48,771 nucleotides of DNA, taken from contig JACOUI010000243.1 in assembly GCA_016177915.1 (NCBI GenBank), positions 1 through 48,771 of the forward strand. Direction: 5' to 3'. The position numbers were made by a program, and so were the translations under genes. The notes under the pieces are model-generated. The model made no database searches. It saw nothing but the letters and a program-made list of their open reading frames with translations, and had not been told where the DNA came from. The DNA comes from Planctomycetia bacterium (lineage in GTDB: Bacteria > Planctomycetota > Planctomycetia > Pirellulales > S012-138). This document shows positions 28,125 through 37,726 of this stretch, one piece after another; the stretch's first letter is position 1; the number at the start of each line of letters is the position of its first letter.

Positions 28125-28550
28125 ATGGCCTTGAAAGTTGCAAAGCTCGATCTGTGGAGCGCCGAAATCACCGACCAGCCCGCCGGCCTGGCCAGCAAGC
28201 TCGAGGGCCTGGCGGCCGCCAAGGTCGACCTGTCGTTCCTCTTCGCCCGCCGGCAGCCGGAAAAGCCGGGTTCGGGCCTCGTGTTCGTGGGGGGCATCAA
28301 AGGGGCCAAGGCCACGAAGGCGGCCCGGGCGGCCGGGTTTGCGCCGGCGGCGAGCGTCTTCGGCCTGCGGGTGGAGGGCCCGAACAGGCCGGGGGCGGCC
28401 CATGCCGCGCTGGCGGCGGTGGCTGCGGGGGGGCTCAACCTGCGGGGCGTCTCGGCTTCGTCGACCGGCAGGCGCTACGTGGCCTGCCTGGCGTTCGACA
28501 GCGCCGACGACGCGGCGCGGGGGCAGAAGCTGCTGGCGAAGGTGAAGTAG
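28125..28550 (+). CDS. putative ACT-domain-like small protein
   Basis: VEGPNRPGAAHAALAAVAAGGLNLRGVSASSTGRRYVACLAFDSADDAARGQKLL resembles a C-terminal ACT fold. Confidence 0.7.
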   Translation: MALKVAKLDLWSAEITDQPAGLASKLEGLAAAKVDLSFLFARRQPEKPGSGLVFVGGIKGAKATKAARAAGFAPAASVFGLRVEGPNRPGAAHAALAAVAAGGLNLRGVSASSTGRRYVACLAFDSADDAARGQKLLAKVK

Positions 28551-28556
28551 TTCAAG

Positions 28557-28620
28557 GTCCACCTTCAGGCGGTTCTGCCGGAGTCCCGCCTTCAGGCGGT
28601 TCTGTCGGAGTCCCGCCTCG
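28557..28620. repeat. about 27-bp tandem repeat, core GGAGTCCCGCCTTCAGGCGG
   Basis: ggtccaccttcaggcggttctgc / cggagtcccgccttcaggcggttctgt / cggagtcccgcctc. Confidence 0.75.
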
Positions 28621-28665
28621 TGAAGAGCCGTACATTGACCAGGCAGGCGGTTGGCGAGGCAGGCA

Positions 28666-28923
28666 TCATTTTCGGACGCGCCAGACGTCGAGCACCCTGG
28701 CGATCCGGTCGCCCTCGATGACTTCGTAGTACACGACGAGCGGCCCCACAATGAGTATGCGAGCCGAGCCCGACCGCGACTCACCGACCGACATGGGATC
28801 TCGCCCAAGCACCGTGTCGATGCGGTCGGCCGCCTGAGCGATCGCCGTGCGATCAGTCGCCGCAGTCCACAGGTCCGCGAGACTACCCTCGGCGAGTGGT
28901 TGCCAGACGACGGTATACCTCAT
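28666..28923 (-). CDS. RelE/ParE-type toxin, copy 1
   Basis: MRYTVVWQPLAEGSLADLWTAATDRTAIAQAADRIDTVLGRDP...RILIVGPLVVYYEVIEGDRIARVLDVWRV. Confidence 0.85.
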   Translation of the reverse strand: MRYTVVWQPLAEGSLADLWTAATDRTAIAQAADRIDTVLGRDPMSVGESRSGSARILIVGPLVVYYEVIEGDRIARVLDVWRVRK

Positions 28924-29159
28924 GTCCGGCCCAGGCTCTTCCAAATTTCGGCAAGCGGTCGACCGCCCTTTTCCCTTCTTGCCGCTTGCAGCTCTTCTTC
29001 CGTGTGGGGACAGCCATCTTCCGGGCGCGAGATCGCTGTCGATTGGGGCGAAGGGACGAACTGGCCAACGATGCGGCCACTTGCATCGCACAACTCGACA
29101 GGGCCGGCAAAGCCGTACAGCTTGGCGCAAAGTGAATCGTCAATCGTCAATCGTGTCAT
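28920..29159 (-). CDS. cognate antitoxin, copy 1
   Basis: MTRLTIDDSLCAKLYGFAGPVELCDASGRIVGQFVPSP...TEEELQAARREKGGRPLAEIWKSLGRT; ATGA overlap with toxin. Confidence 0.85.
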   Translation of the reverse strand: MTRLTIDDSLCAKLYGFAGPVELCDASGRIVGQFVPSPQSTAISRPEDGCPHTEEELQAARREKGGRPLAEIWKSLGRT

Positions 29160-29195
29160 GGCAGTAACCGCTAGAGTGCCAAGTGTCGGACGGAC

Positions 29196-29210
29196 AGTGT
29201 ATTATACACT
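29196..29210 (-). promoter_or_regulatory. candidate promoter/operator of TA module 1: perfect palindrome AGTGTAT-T-ATACACT containing TATAAT on the minus strand
   Basis: agtgtattatacact; TATAAT (minus) lies 42-47 nt upstream of the antitoxin ATG. Confidence 0.5.
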
Positions 29211-29305
29211 CCCTTACCCGTCGATGAACACTGGCGCAGGTCGCGGGTGTCCGCCCTCGCAGGATGGAGTGGTTTGGACGGCCCGCAGCGACGCTGACAG
29301 CAAGT

Positions 29306-29563
29306 CTAGCTGCTAGTTCGCCAAACCGCGAAAACTCGGGCCGTGCGGTCGGCTTCCGATACGACGAAACGAACGCCGAGGGGTCTCACAATCAAGACGC
29401 GCGTGTTTCCGGTGCGCGATTCACCTTTGGAATCCGGATCGCGAGAGAGGACTGCATCGATTCGGTCGGCCGCGTCGGCAACGGCATGGCGGTCGGTCGC
29501 GGCCGCCCAAAGGTCGGCGAGCTTCGCCTCCGCAGGCGGTTGCCAAACCACGGTGTACTTCAT
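29306..29563 (-). CDS. RelE/ParE-type toxin, copy 2
   Basis: MKYTVVWQPPAEAKLADLWAAATDRHAVADAADRIDAVLSRDPDSKGESRTGNTRVLIVRPLGVRFVVSEADRTARVFAVW; paralogue of copy 1. Confidence 0.85.
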   Translation of the reverse strand: MKYTVVWQPPAEAKLADLWAAATDRHAVADAADRIDAVLSRDPDSKGESRTGNTRVLIVRPLGVRFVVSEADRTARVFAVWRTSS

Positions 29564-29796
29564 GTACGCCCCAGGCTCTTCCAAATCTCCGCCAACGTGC
29601 GGCCCCCCTTCGTCTTCCGCATCGCCTCCAGCTCTTCTTCCGTGTAGGGACACTCATCCTGCGGCCACAAGGTCGCGGGCTCGCCCGAAGGAAGAAACTT
29701 GCCGACGACGCGACCGCTGTTGTCGCACAGTTCGACCGGGCCGGAAACGCCGTCGAGCTTGGCACAAAGCGAGTCGTCGATGGTCACGCGTGTCAT
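29560..29796 (-). CDS. cognate antitoxin, copy 2
   Basis: MTRVTIDDSLCAKLDGVSGPVELCDNSGRVVGKFLPSGEPATLWPQDECPYTEEELEAMRKTKGGRTLAEIWKSLGRT. Confidence 0.85.
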   Translation of the reverse strand: MTRVTIDDSLCAKLDGVSGPVELCDNSGRVVGKFLPSGEPATLWPQDECPYTEEELEAMRKTKGGRTLAEIWKSLGRT

Positions 29797-29952
29797 GGCA
29801 GCAACCGCGCGGGCAAAGAGTGGCATCCGTGGGACAAACAACTGAATTATACACTCATTGTCCGTGCCGAAGAACCTTTGCGTCCGGCGACTCGGCCCTA
29901 AGAAGGGTCCGCTCGTTCGGACCGCCGCACGGCGACGCTGACAGCCGTTTTC

Positions 29953-29976
29953 GGCAGGCGGGCCGCCTACCCTACG
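29953..29976. repeat. GTAGGGCAGGCGG-family palindrome immediately after a TPR gene stop
   Basis: ggcaggcgggccgcctaccctacg. Confidence 0.75.
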
Positions 29977-29977
29977 T

Positions 29978-31360
29978 TCAACCCCCCGTGTCGTCGCCGC
30001 GGATGCGGTTGAGGAGCCGCACGCGTTCGCCGTGGTCCGGCTCCAATTCCAAAACCAGCTTGTACTGCTGCACCGCCTTCACCCGCTCCTTGGAAAGCCA
30101 CATCGCGTCGCCCAGCGTCAGGTGCAGCCGGGCCGAGAGCGGGTTCGTCGAGACGGCCTTGCTCAGGAACTCCAGGTACTTCGCGTTTTCGCCGCGCTGG
30201 TGGTAGCGATTGGCGACGGTGACGTAGGCGTCGGCCAGCGTGGGCTTGTAGACATCGGGCTGGGCGGCGATGGCCTTGTCCATCCGCGCCAGGTAGGCGT
30301 CGTAGTCGTCCAGGCCCAGCGCCGCCTGCGACCACTGGAACCAGAACAGGCCGGCGTCCTCCTTGGCGACCTTTCCCTGGAGCGTGGCGTAGATGCGGTC
30401 GGCGTTGGCGTAGCGGCGGGCGTTGAGCCAGGTGTTGGCCTCCAGGAAGTGAAGCTGGAAGAGGTCGATGCCCAGCGCTTGCGCCCGCTTCACCTGGAAG
30501 ATGGCCGACCGCGGCTCGGCGACGTAGAACGCGTCCTTTTTGCCGGGGACGGGATCGATCAGGAAGTAGTTGCCCTTGATCTCGCCGGCCTTGCCGCCGA
30601 TGACCTCGGCCGTCGTCACCTTGCCCAGGTAGTTGTGCAGGTTGAAATAAACGCTGGCCAGCTTGAAGTGGTAAACGCCGGAGCTGGTGCCAAGCTGGCC
30701 CGAGGACTCGTAGGACTGGGCCGCCATGGCGAAGCGCTTCTGCGCCAGGTAGATGTTGCCAAGCTGGTAGTGGTCGGCCGCGCTCTTGGGGTTCAATCGC
30801 ACGGCCTCTTCATAATACTTGCCGGCCTTGTCGAACTGCTCCTTCTGGTAGTGGGCCTCGGCCAGCAGGTGATAGACGGGGTAGTCGTGCTTGAACTTGA
30901 GCAGCGGCTCAAGGATCGAGATCACGCGGTCCGGCTGTTTGCGCGGCGAGAGGAGGTCGGCCAATTCGATGGCCGCCTCGACGTGCTCCGGATTGGCCTT
31001 GATGAGGTCCTCGAGAACGGCGAGGGCCTTTTCGGGCTGCTCGGCGTAGCGATGGGCCTTCGCCAGGAGCAGCTTGTAGGTGGTCTTCGTAGGATTGGCG
31101 GCGACGGCCTCGGCCAGCTTCTTGACGGCACCGGTATAGTCGCCCTGGAAGAAGAGCTTGCGGCCGTCTTCAAACAGCTCCTCGGCCTTTTTGGCTTCGG
31201 CGGGGGAGACGGTGGGGGGCGGCGGCTGCGGGGCGGCGGCGGCGGCCTTCGGCGCCGCATTGGCGTCGGCCGTCGCGTCCTGGGCCGGAGAAAGCGGCGA
31301 GACAAGAAGTGCGGCGGTGGCCGTCAGGCCGCAAACGAAGAGTTTCAAGTCGATCGACAT
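29978..31360 (-). CDS. TPR repeat protein, secreted
   Basis: Signal peptide MSIDLKLFVCGLTATAALLVSPLSPAQDA; multiple TPRs (AADHYQLGNIYLAQKRFAMAAQSYES). Confidence 0.88.
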   Translation of the reverse strand: MSIDLKLFVCGLTATAALLVSPLSPAQDATADANAAPKAAAAAPQPPPPTVSPAEAKKAEELFEDGRKLFFQGDYTGAVKKLAEAVAANPTKTTYKLLLAKAHRYAEQPEKALAVLEDLIKANPEHVEAAIELADLLSPRKQPDRVISILEPLLKFKHDYPVYHLLAEAHYQKEQFDKAGKYYEEAVRLNPKSAADHYQLGNIYLAQKRFAMAAQSYESSGQLGTSSGVYHFKLASVYFNLHNYLGKVTTAEVIGGKAGEIKGNYFLIDPVPGKKDAFYVAEPRSAIFQVKRAQALGIDLFQLHFLEANTWLNARRYANADRIYATLQGKVAKEDAGLFWFQWSQAALGLDDYDAYLARMDKAIAAQPDVYKPTLADAYVTVANRYHQRGENAKYLEFLSKAVSTNPLSARLHLTLGDAMWLSKERVKAVQQYKLVLELEPDHGERVRLLNRIRGDDTGG

Positions 31361-31428
31361 TGCGTGTTCCTCAGCGAATGACTGTCGTTGGGGGCCTGCT
31401 GCGCGGGGACCTCAGCCACGAATTCTTT

Positions 31429-34400
31429 CTATTTCCTGTAGGCCTTGATCCAGTTGATCTGCTCCAGCGCGAGCTGGGCCTTGGGATGCGCGGCGAACTT
31501 CTGCCGGAACGTCTCGTAGGCGTCCATCGCGTCCACCCAGCGGCCAAGCTGCTCCAGCACTTCCGCCAGGGCGAACTGGGCGTCGGCCACGCGGCCGCTG
31601 GCCGGGTAGTTGCGGATGAACTCGCGGTAGGCGCCGGCCGCGTCCACGAATTTCCCTTCCTGCTCATAGAACTGCGCCACCTGCCAGGCGGCGTCCTCGG
31701 CCACGGGCGTGCCGGGGAACTGCTTGACGATCTTCTGGTAGGTGGCCATGGCGGCCGGGCGGTCCTTGAGTTGCGTCTGGTAGATTTGCGCGACGCGGAG
31801 CAGGGCCTGGTCGGTCTTGTCGCCGAGCGGATAGTCGCTGGCGGCCCGGACGTAGTGCCCGACCGCCTCGCGGTAGGCCTCGTTGATCTTGTCCTGCCGG
31901 TTGGCAAGCTGCAGGGCCGACTCGGTCTCGGCGGCCTGCCCGGCGGCCTGGGCGAAGTTCCACAGGTTCACGTCGTTGAAGGCCCGCCCCCGTGCGGCCG
32001 ACGAGGCCTCATCGAGCGCCAGTTCCGCCTCCTTGCCGGCCTTCTTCAACTGATCGCGGCGCTCGGTCTGGCGGGCCGTTTCCGCGTCGATGTCCTTGGC
32101 GAACCGTGCATAGGCCCCGCGCTGCCCGCGCTCGAACGCCTCTTCCTTGGCCTTTTCGACGGTCAGGCCGGCCAGGAGCTGCGCGTGCTGCTCGTAGCTC
32201 TGGCCAATGAGGAAGAGCGCGTCGTCGGACAGCGGGCTGTTCGGGTAGAGCTGCGGCACCTTCAGAAGCTCGGCCCGCGCCTCCTCCACGCGGTTGAGCG
32301 CCAGGAGCGCCTTGCCGATTTCGATTTGGGCGTCGTCGGCCAGGTCGCTCTTGCCGAAGTTGGCCACGACCTTGCGGAACTCGGCCACGGCCTTGACCGG
32401 GTAGCGAAGCTGCTCGAGCACGATGCGGCCGATCTGGAACTGAGCGTCGTCCTTGTTGCGGACGACGTTGCCGTCGGCCAGCAGCGTTTCGTAGCGATCG
32501 AGGTTCTTGAGGATTTCGACGCGGACGCGGGCCATTTCGGCCTGGCCGTCGCCGCCGTGCTGCACGAGGAACTCCTCGTACTGTTTGCGGGCCTGCCGCC
32601 ACTCGCTGAGGTTGATGTGACACTCGGCGATGGCCAGCTTCACGTGGGGAACACCGGGGTCGCCGGGATACTCCGACAGAATCCGTTGGTACGTGGCGAT
32701 GGCGTCCTTCCAGACCTCGTTCGTCTGATGAATCTGCCCGATAGCGGCCAGAGCGGCCGGGGCGCGGCCGTCGGTGGGGAAGCTGTCGACGAACACGCCG
32801 TAAACGTGCAGGGCCTCCAGGTAGCGCTGCGTGCCGCCGAGCTGCTGGGCCATGTTGAAAATCGCCGCCCGGATCGACTCGTCGTCGCCCGCGATCGCCA
32901 GGTACTCCAAGTACGTCTCGGCGGCGCGGATCGGGTTGGCCAGGCCGGCCGCGTGCAAGTTCGCGATCCGCAGCACGGCCTGGGCGGACAGGGCATCGTT
33001 CGGGAACCGCAGCGGGATCTGGTTCAAAACGAAGATGGCCTGCTCGTTCTGCCCAAGCTGCTGCAAGCGGTCGGCCACGCTCCAGATGCGCTGCGGGAAG
33101 GTGGCCACCTCAGGATGCTGCGGGGCAATCCGCAAAAGCGCGAGCAGCGCCTCGACGGACCGCACCAGGAGACCTCCCGCGCGCACGGCGCTGTGCGCCG
33201 CCGCCAACTCCGCTTCCTGCAAATAACTGGTCACGGTGAGCAGATGGGCCTGGTTGATCCAGTCGGGCTTGTCGGCGTAGGAGGCGATGAAGGCGGAGAT
33301 TTCCTTGCGGGCCTGCTCGAATTGGACGTGCCGCTGATCGACCCATTCCTGGTCGATGCGCTCGCCAGGCTGCCGCTGGGCGGCCCAGGCCAGCCGGTCC
33401 TGAATGGCCTGGAATGCCAGGGCGACCTTGGCCGGATCGTTCGGGCGGTCGGTGAGGTACTGGTTGATGAGCGCGATCGAGCGGTCGGCCCGCTGCTGCC
33501 CTTCGAAGAAGCCGATCATCCACAGGATTTGCGCGCGGGCGTGGGCCGCCAGGGCATGCTCCGATGGCGGGGCCGTCTTCACGAGGTCGATGAGGATCTT
33601 GTAGGCCGCGTCGGCGGCGGCGTCCTGACGCTTCATTTCGGCGTCGGAGAGGACCTGGCCCGTCGGCAGCGCGACAGCCTGCGAGCCTTGCCCCGCTTGT
33701 TTGTCCTCAGCTTCGCGGCGGCTTTCGAGCATGGCGATCTGCTGGAACTGCCGCTGCTGCGACTGGCGGATCATAGCCACGGCCTCGGCCGTCGGCTCGT
33801 TGGCCGGCAGCCCCGGCCCGGCGGGAATCCGCGCGCCAAAGTCGTAGAGTCCGTCGTCCGGCTTGGACGCGGTTCCGCTCGCGGTCGATGCGCCGGACGT
33901 CGGTTTGCTTTCGCCGGGTCCGCCGCCGAGGCGATCACCGCGGCCGGCCCCGCCAAAACCGCCGGCGCCGCTGCCGCCGCCGGGGAAAGCGAACGCGGCG
34001 GACGTGTCCGGAGGCGGCGTCATGGCGAGCATGACCTCGCCGCCGTTGGACCCCTTGTTGTCGGCCGTCGGCTGCGCCAGGAGCGACAGGCCGTGCTGCG
34101 CATCGAGTTCGCCCAAGTAGGTAGCGGCGCGCAGGAACTTGAGCTGGTTGGGGCTGTGATAGTCCGGGACGGCCGCCGCGAAGCGGTCGACGACGGCCCG
34201 GGCCACGGGCCACGCGCCCGCCTCGGCGTACGTCCGAGCGATGGCCAGGAGCTGCTGTGCGGCGGCCCCGGCCAGGTCGCCCGCCGGGTGCGCCTTGAGG
34301 AACGCGGCCAGCAGGTCGATGGCCGCCTGGTGCTCGGCCGAGATTGCCTCCGGCGGTTTTTGCGGTTCCTTGCGGTTGGCGAACGCGTCCGTGGCTTTGG

Positions 34401-36726
34401 CGATCGCCACGACCACGATCTGGTACTCGATGCGCTCGGCAGCGGCCAGCGGCGCTTTGGCGGCCGCGTGCGCCGCCAGGAAGTCCTTCAGCACCGCGCT
34501 GGCCGTGTCGAACGAGCCGTAGCCCTGATAGACGCCGGAGATTTGCAAGACGCGCTCCAGCGCCAGCGGGGCGTATTCCGACGTCGGCAGCTTGATCGTC
34601 AGGTGCGCCAAGAGGTCCAGTTCCGCCTTGTGCGACGGATCGAGCGGCAGCTTGCTGCGGGCGTCGAACTGGCTGGCCGCGACGGCCAGCGCCGTGGCCG
34701 CCTTCCGCTCCAACAGGTTTGCCCGCGCCCACACGGCCCAGTCGCCCAGCGGCGGCTCGTCGGCTTTTTCGACCACGGCCGCGATCACAGCTTCGGCCAG
34801 GTCATATCGATCGAGGCTCGCGTAGCGCGCGAGCAGCGACTCGGCCGTCTGCCGCAGCGTGACGCGGTTGGCGTCGGCGGAAATGTCCTTGTGAATCTGC
34901 AGGCCTTCGGCCAGGGCTTCTTTCACCAGCGCCGAAAGCTCGGCCGGCAGTTGCCGCTGCGCCTTTCGCAGTTTTTCTTCGGCCGCAATCGCCTGCTGAA
35001 TCTTGTAGCGCACGAGGGCCCAGCGCCCGGCGCTGGCCGACCGCGAGCCGTAATAGGCCTTGATGCCGGAAAGCACCTCGCTCCAGCGGTCGGCGGCGGC
35101 GTAGCGGTCGAGGACCTGCTGCAGGACGACGGCGGCCCGCGGTTCGTCGGGGGCCTGCACGGCCACCTGCCCGGCGAGAGTCAGCGCGATTTCGTCGTCG
35201 CGGAGCAACTTGAGGTTCGCCTTCGTGACGGGCGATGCGGCCTGCTGCGCAAATTCCTTCGCGGCCAACCGCGAAAACGCCTCGGCCACGGACATCCAAA
35301 GCGCCGTCCGGGCCGGGCCGACCGGCAGCTTGTCGATGCCGCCGGCCCATTCGAATTTGGGCGCTCCGCCCTCGCCCGCCTGCACCGTGAGAAGCTGCGA
35401 CAAGCCATACCGCAAGTCGTCGACCGCCTCGTAGCGCGTCAGTTGCGCGGCGAGCAGGGCCACGGCCTGCTGCCTGGCCTGCTCCCTGGTGGCGTCGAGC
35501 GCCGCGGCAAGCGCGATCGCCCGTTGCAGTTCGTCGGCCTGGCTGAGCGGCGTGCCGGATTTTCGGTCGGGCGGCGTGCGGCAGAAACTGCCCAATTCCG
35601 TGGCCAGCGCAAGCCGGGCCGCCTGGGCCTTTTCGCCGGGCGTCTGGCGCAGAACTTCCGCGGCCAGCCAGTACCCGCGCAGCACGGCCTTCACGCCGTC
35701 CTGGGCGAACTCGGCCTGGCCGACGTCGGCGAGAATCCGCGCGGCCTCGAGCCGCTGGTTCACGAAGCGCTTGGCCGAGAGCCAGCCGCCGGACGCAGAG
35801 ACCGGCTTGAGGACGGCATCGGCGCCAGGCACGGGCTGGTCGCTCACGGCCGGCCAGACGATCGCCAGCGCCGCGGCCAGATCGCCGCGGCCCGCCGCTT
35901 CGCGGGCGCGGGAAAAGAGGCTGGAGGCGAACTCGCCGACGACGTTGGTTCGCACGCCGCCGTCGGGAAGGCTCGCCGCCAGGGCCGCAAGCTGCTTGGA
36001 CGTTTCGGCCGAGTCGGCCTTTTCGTCGCGATGCTGGATCACGAGCGCGGCCAGCTTCGCCCGCGCCGCCCAAGGCTCGGCCAATTCGCCGGCCGCCTTC
36101 AATAGCTCGGCGGCTTTCTCGGCGCCTGTCTCGCCTTGCGCGAGGAGCGACCAGGCGGCAATGACGCGCGCCGGACCCGTCTCGGCGGGCTTCTGGCTCT
36201 CGTGGACGACGCGGAGCGCCTCGGTCAGCGCGCCCGCGGCGCTGCCGGCCCAGAGCCGCGCCTCGGCCACGACCAGCCGCACGGCCGTTCGCTTCTCGGC
36301 GCCGATCGGCTCGGTGAGGGCGCCAGCGAGCAGCGCCTCAACTTGTGCGTACGCGCCGACGTCCATGAGCGCCCTCGCCGCGGCCAAGCGCTCGTCGATC
36401 GAGGTCTGCTGGCCGGTCATCGCCGCCACGACCTGTTTGGCCAGAGCGTGGTTGGGCGAGATCTTGAGGACCGCGCGATACTCGGCCAGGGCCTTGTCCA
36501 GTTGCCCCAGCTTCGTGTAGCACTCGGCCAAGGCGACGTGCGCCTCGACGGACTGCGGCAGTCCCTGGGCCGCGGATTCCAAGAGCGGGCGGGCCTTTTC
36601 CAGGTCGCCCGCTGCCAGGGCCTCCTGCCCGGTCTTCAGGTCGCCCGCGGCGTCCGCCAGCACGATCGCGGGAACAAAGAGCACGAACAGGAGACACGCC
36701 GCCAATGCCGCCGAGCGTCGCTTCAC
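31429..36726 (-). CDS. giant (about 1765 aa) TPR repeat protein, secreted
   Basis: GTG start VKRRSAALAACLLFVLFVPAIVLADAAGD signal peptide; many TPRs (AKALLALNRVEEARAELLKVPQLYPNSPLSDDALFLIGQSYE). Confidence 0.88.
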   Translation of the reverse strand: MKRRSAALAACLLFVLFVPAIVLADAAGDLKTGQEALAAGDLEKARPLLESAAQGLPQSVEAHVALAECYTKLGQLDKALAEYRAVLKISPNHALAKQVVAAMTGQQTSIDERLAAARALMDVGAYAQVEALLAGALTEPIGAEKRTAVRLVVAEARLWAGSAAGALTEALRVVHESQKPAETGPARVIAAWSLLAQGETGAEKAAELLKAAGELAEPWAARAKLAALVIQHRDEKADSAETSKQLAALAASLPDGGVRTNVVGEFASSLFSRAREAAGRGDLAAALAIVWPAVSDQPVPGADAVLKPVSASGGWLSAKRFVNQRLEAARILADVGQAEFAQDGVKAVLRGYWLAAEVLRQTPGEKAQAARLALATELGSFCRTPPDRKSGTPLSQADELQRAIALAAALDATREQARQQAVALLAAQLTRYEAVDDLRYGLSQLLTVQAGEGGAPKFEWAGGIDKLPVGPARTALWMSVAEAFSRLAAKEFAQQAASPVTKANLKLLRDDEIALTLAGQVAVQAPDEPRAAVVLQQVLDRYAAADRWSEVLSGIKAYYGSRSASAGRWALVRYKIQQAIAAEEKLRKAQRQLPAELSALVKEALAEGLQIHKDISADANRVTLRQTAESLLARYASLDRYDLAEAVIAAVVEKADEPPLGDWAVWARANLLERKAATALAVAASQFDARSKLPLDPSHKAELDLLAHLTIKLPTSEYAPLALERVLQISGVYQGYGSFDTASAVLKDFLAAHAAAKAPLAAAERIEYQIVVVAIAKATDAFANRKEPQKPPEAISAEHQAAIDLLAAFLKAHPAGDLAGAAAQQLLAIARTYAEAGAWPVARAVVDRFAAAVPDYHSPNQLKFLRAATYLGELDAQHGLSLLAQPTADNKGSNGGEVMLAMTPPPDTSAAFAFPGGGSGAGGFGGAGRGDRLGGGPGESKPTSGASTASGTASKPDDGLYDFGARIPAGPGLPANEPTAEAVAMIRQSQQRQFQQIAMLESRREAEDKQAGQGSQAVALPTGQVLSDAEMKRQDAAADAAYKILIDLVKTAPPSEHALAAHARAQILWMIGFFEGQQRADRSIALINQYLTDRPNDPAKVALAFQAIQDRLAWAAQRQPGERIDQEWVDQRHVQFEQARKEISAFIASYADKPDWINQAHLLTVTSYLQEAELAAAHSAVRAGGLLVRSVEALLALLRIAPQHPEVATFPQRIWSVADRLQQLGQNEQAIFVLNQIPLRFPNDALSAQAVLRIANLHAAGLANPIRAAETYLEYLAIAGDDESIRAAIFNMAQQLGGTQRYLEALHVYGVFVDSFPTDGRAPAALAAIGQIHQTNEVWKDAIATYQRILSEYPGDPGVPHVKLAIAECHINLSEWRQARKQYEEFLVQHGGDGQAEMARVRVEILKNLDRYETLLADGNVVRNKDDAQFQIGRIVLEQLRYPVKAVAEFRKVVANFGKSDLADDAQIEIGKALLALNRVEEARAELLKVPQLYPNSPLSDDALFLIGQSYEQHAQLLAGLTVEKAKEEAFERGQRGAYARFAKDIDAETARQTERRDQLKKAGKEAELALDEASSAARGRAFNDVNLWNFAQAAGQAAETESALQLANRQDKINEAYREAVGHYVRAASDYPLGDKTDQALLRVAQIYQTQLKDRPAAMATYQKIVKQFPGTPVAEDAAWQVAQFYEQEGKFVDAAGAYREFIRNYPASGRVADAQFALAEVLEQLGRWVDAMDAYETFRQKFAAHPKAQLALEQINWIKAYRK

Positions 36727-36954
36727 GGTCTTACTCCTTGGCTCGCTGGAACTTGAGTTGTCGCAGGCAGGCTTGTGGTCGCCTGGCCGCGTCATGTGGA
36801 CGTGGGGACCGGGAACACGGAAGCGCACGCCTCCGGCTCGCCGCGGGCACTTGCTTGTTTCAGGTGGTCCGCCAGAATCAAACCCTCTTTCGGCTGTGAC
36901 TATTGACGTGCGAAAGGGACCGAAAGTTCCGTAACACCGGCGCAACATTCGGCC

Positions 36955-37659
36955 ATGAAAACGCGGCAGGCATCGGCGTGGGAGCGGCTGAATCGCCGGA
37001 TGGTCGCCTGTGCGGCCTGCCCGCGGCTGCGAAAATACTGCCGCCAAGTGGCGGCCCAGCGCCGCCGAGCTTACGCAAACTGGGAATACTGGGGGAAGCC
37101 GGTCCCCAACTTTGGCGATTTGCGGGCCAGGCTGCTCGTCGTCGGGCTGGCGCCTGCGGCGCACGGGGCGAACCGGACGGGGCGCATGTTCACCGGCGAC
37201 CGCAGCGGCCAGTGGCTGTATCGGGCGCTCTACAAGGCGGGGTTCGCCAACCAGGCGGAATCGACGCGGTCCGGCGACGGGCTGGCGCTTGTTGACTGTG
37301 CGATCACGGCCGTGAGCCACTGCGCTCCGCCGGACAACCAACCGACGCCGCGCGAGCTGGCGAAGTGTCGCCATTGGTTCGTTGAGACGATCGATCTCTT
37401 GCCGGTGCGCGTCTTCTTGGCGTTGGGACAGATCGCCTGGCGGGGCGTCGTCGATGAAGCCCGTCGCCGCGGATGGCACACCGGGCGGCTGCCGAAGTTC
37501 GGCCACGGCGCCTGCGTCGAGTTGGCCGGCGGCCGGTGGCTGCTTTCCAGCTATCATCCCAGCCAGCAAAATACGTTTACAGGGCGGCTCACAGAAGCGA
37601 TGCTGGACGCGGTGCTGCGCCGGGCACGCGAGCTGCTCGCGAATCCTTCAAGCGGTTGA
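36955..37659 (+). CDS. uracil-DNA glycosylase, family 5 (UdgB-like)
   Basis: CPRLRKYC, LLVVGLAPAAHGANRTGRMFTGDRSGQWLY, and HPSQQNTFTGRL motifs. Confidence 0.9.
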   Translation: MKTRQASAWERLNRRMVACAACPRLRKYCRQVAAQRRRAYANWEYWGKPVPNFGDLRARLLVVGLAPAAHGANRTGRMFTGDRSGQWLYRALYKAGFANQAESTRSGDGLALVDCAITAVSHCAPPDNQPTPRELAKCRHWFVETIDLLPVRVFLALGQIAWRGVVDEARRRGWHTGRLPKFGHGACVELAGGRWLLSSYHPSQQNTFTGRLTEAMLDAVLRRARELLANPSSG

Positions 37660-37726
37660 GCGACGCTGTGCGTCGGGCAGGGTCCGCCTTTCTTCCTCAG
37701 TCCAAAACCCCACTCCGTCATCCTCG

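Noticed and set aside
31309-36105. 1598-aa plus-strand ORF (also 15461-18391 and 338-1723 plus-strand ORFs).
   Set aside because: Antisense shadow ORFs of GC-rich true genes; the opposite strands encode clear TPR, cytochrome/hemC and MqnE proteins, and the shadow translations are Arg/Gly/Val-rich without domains.
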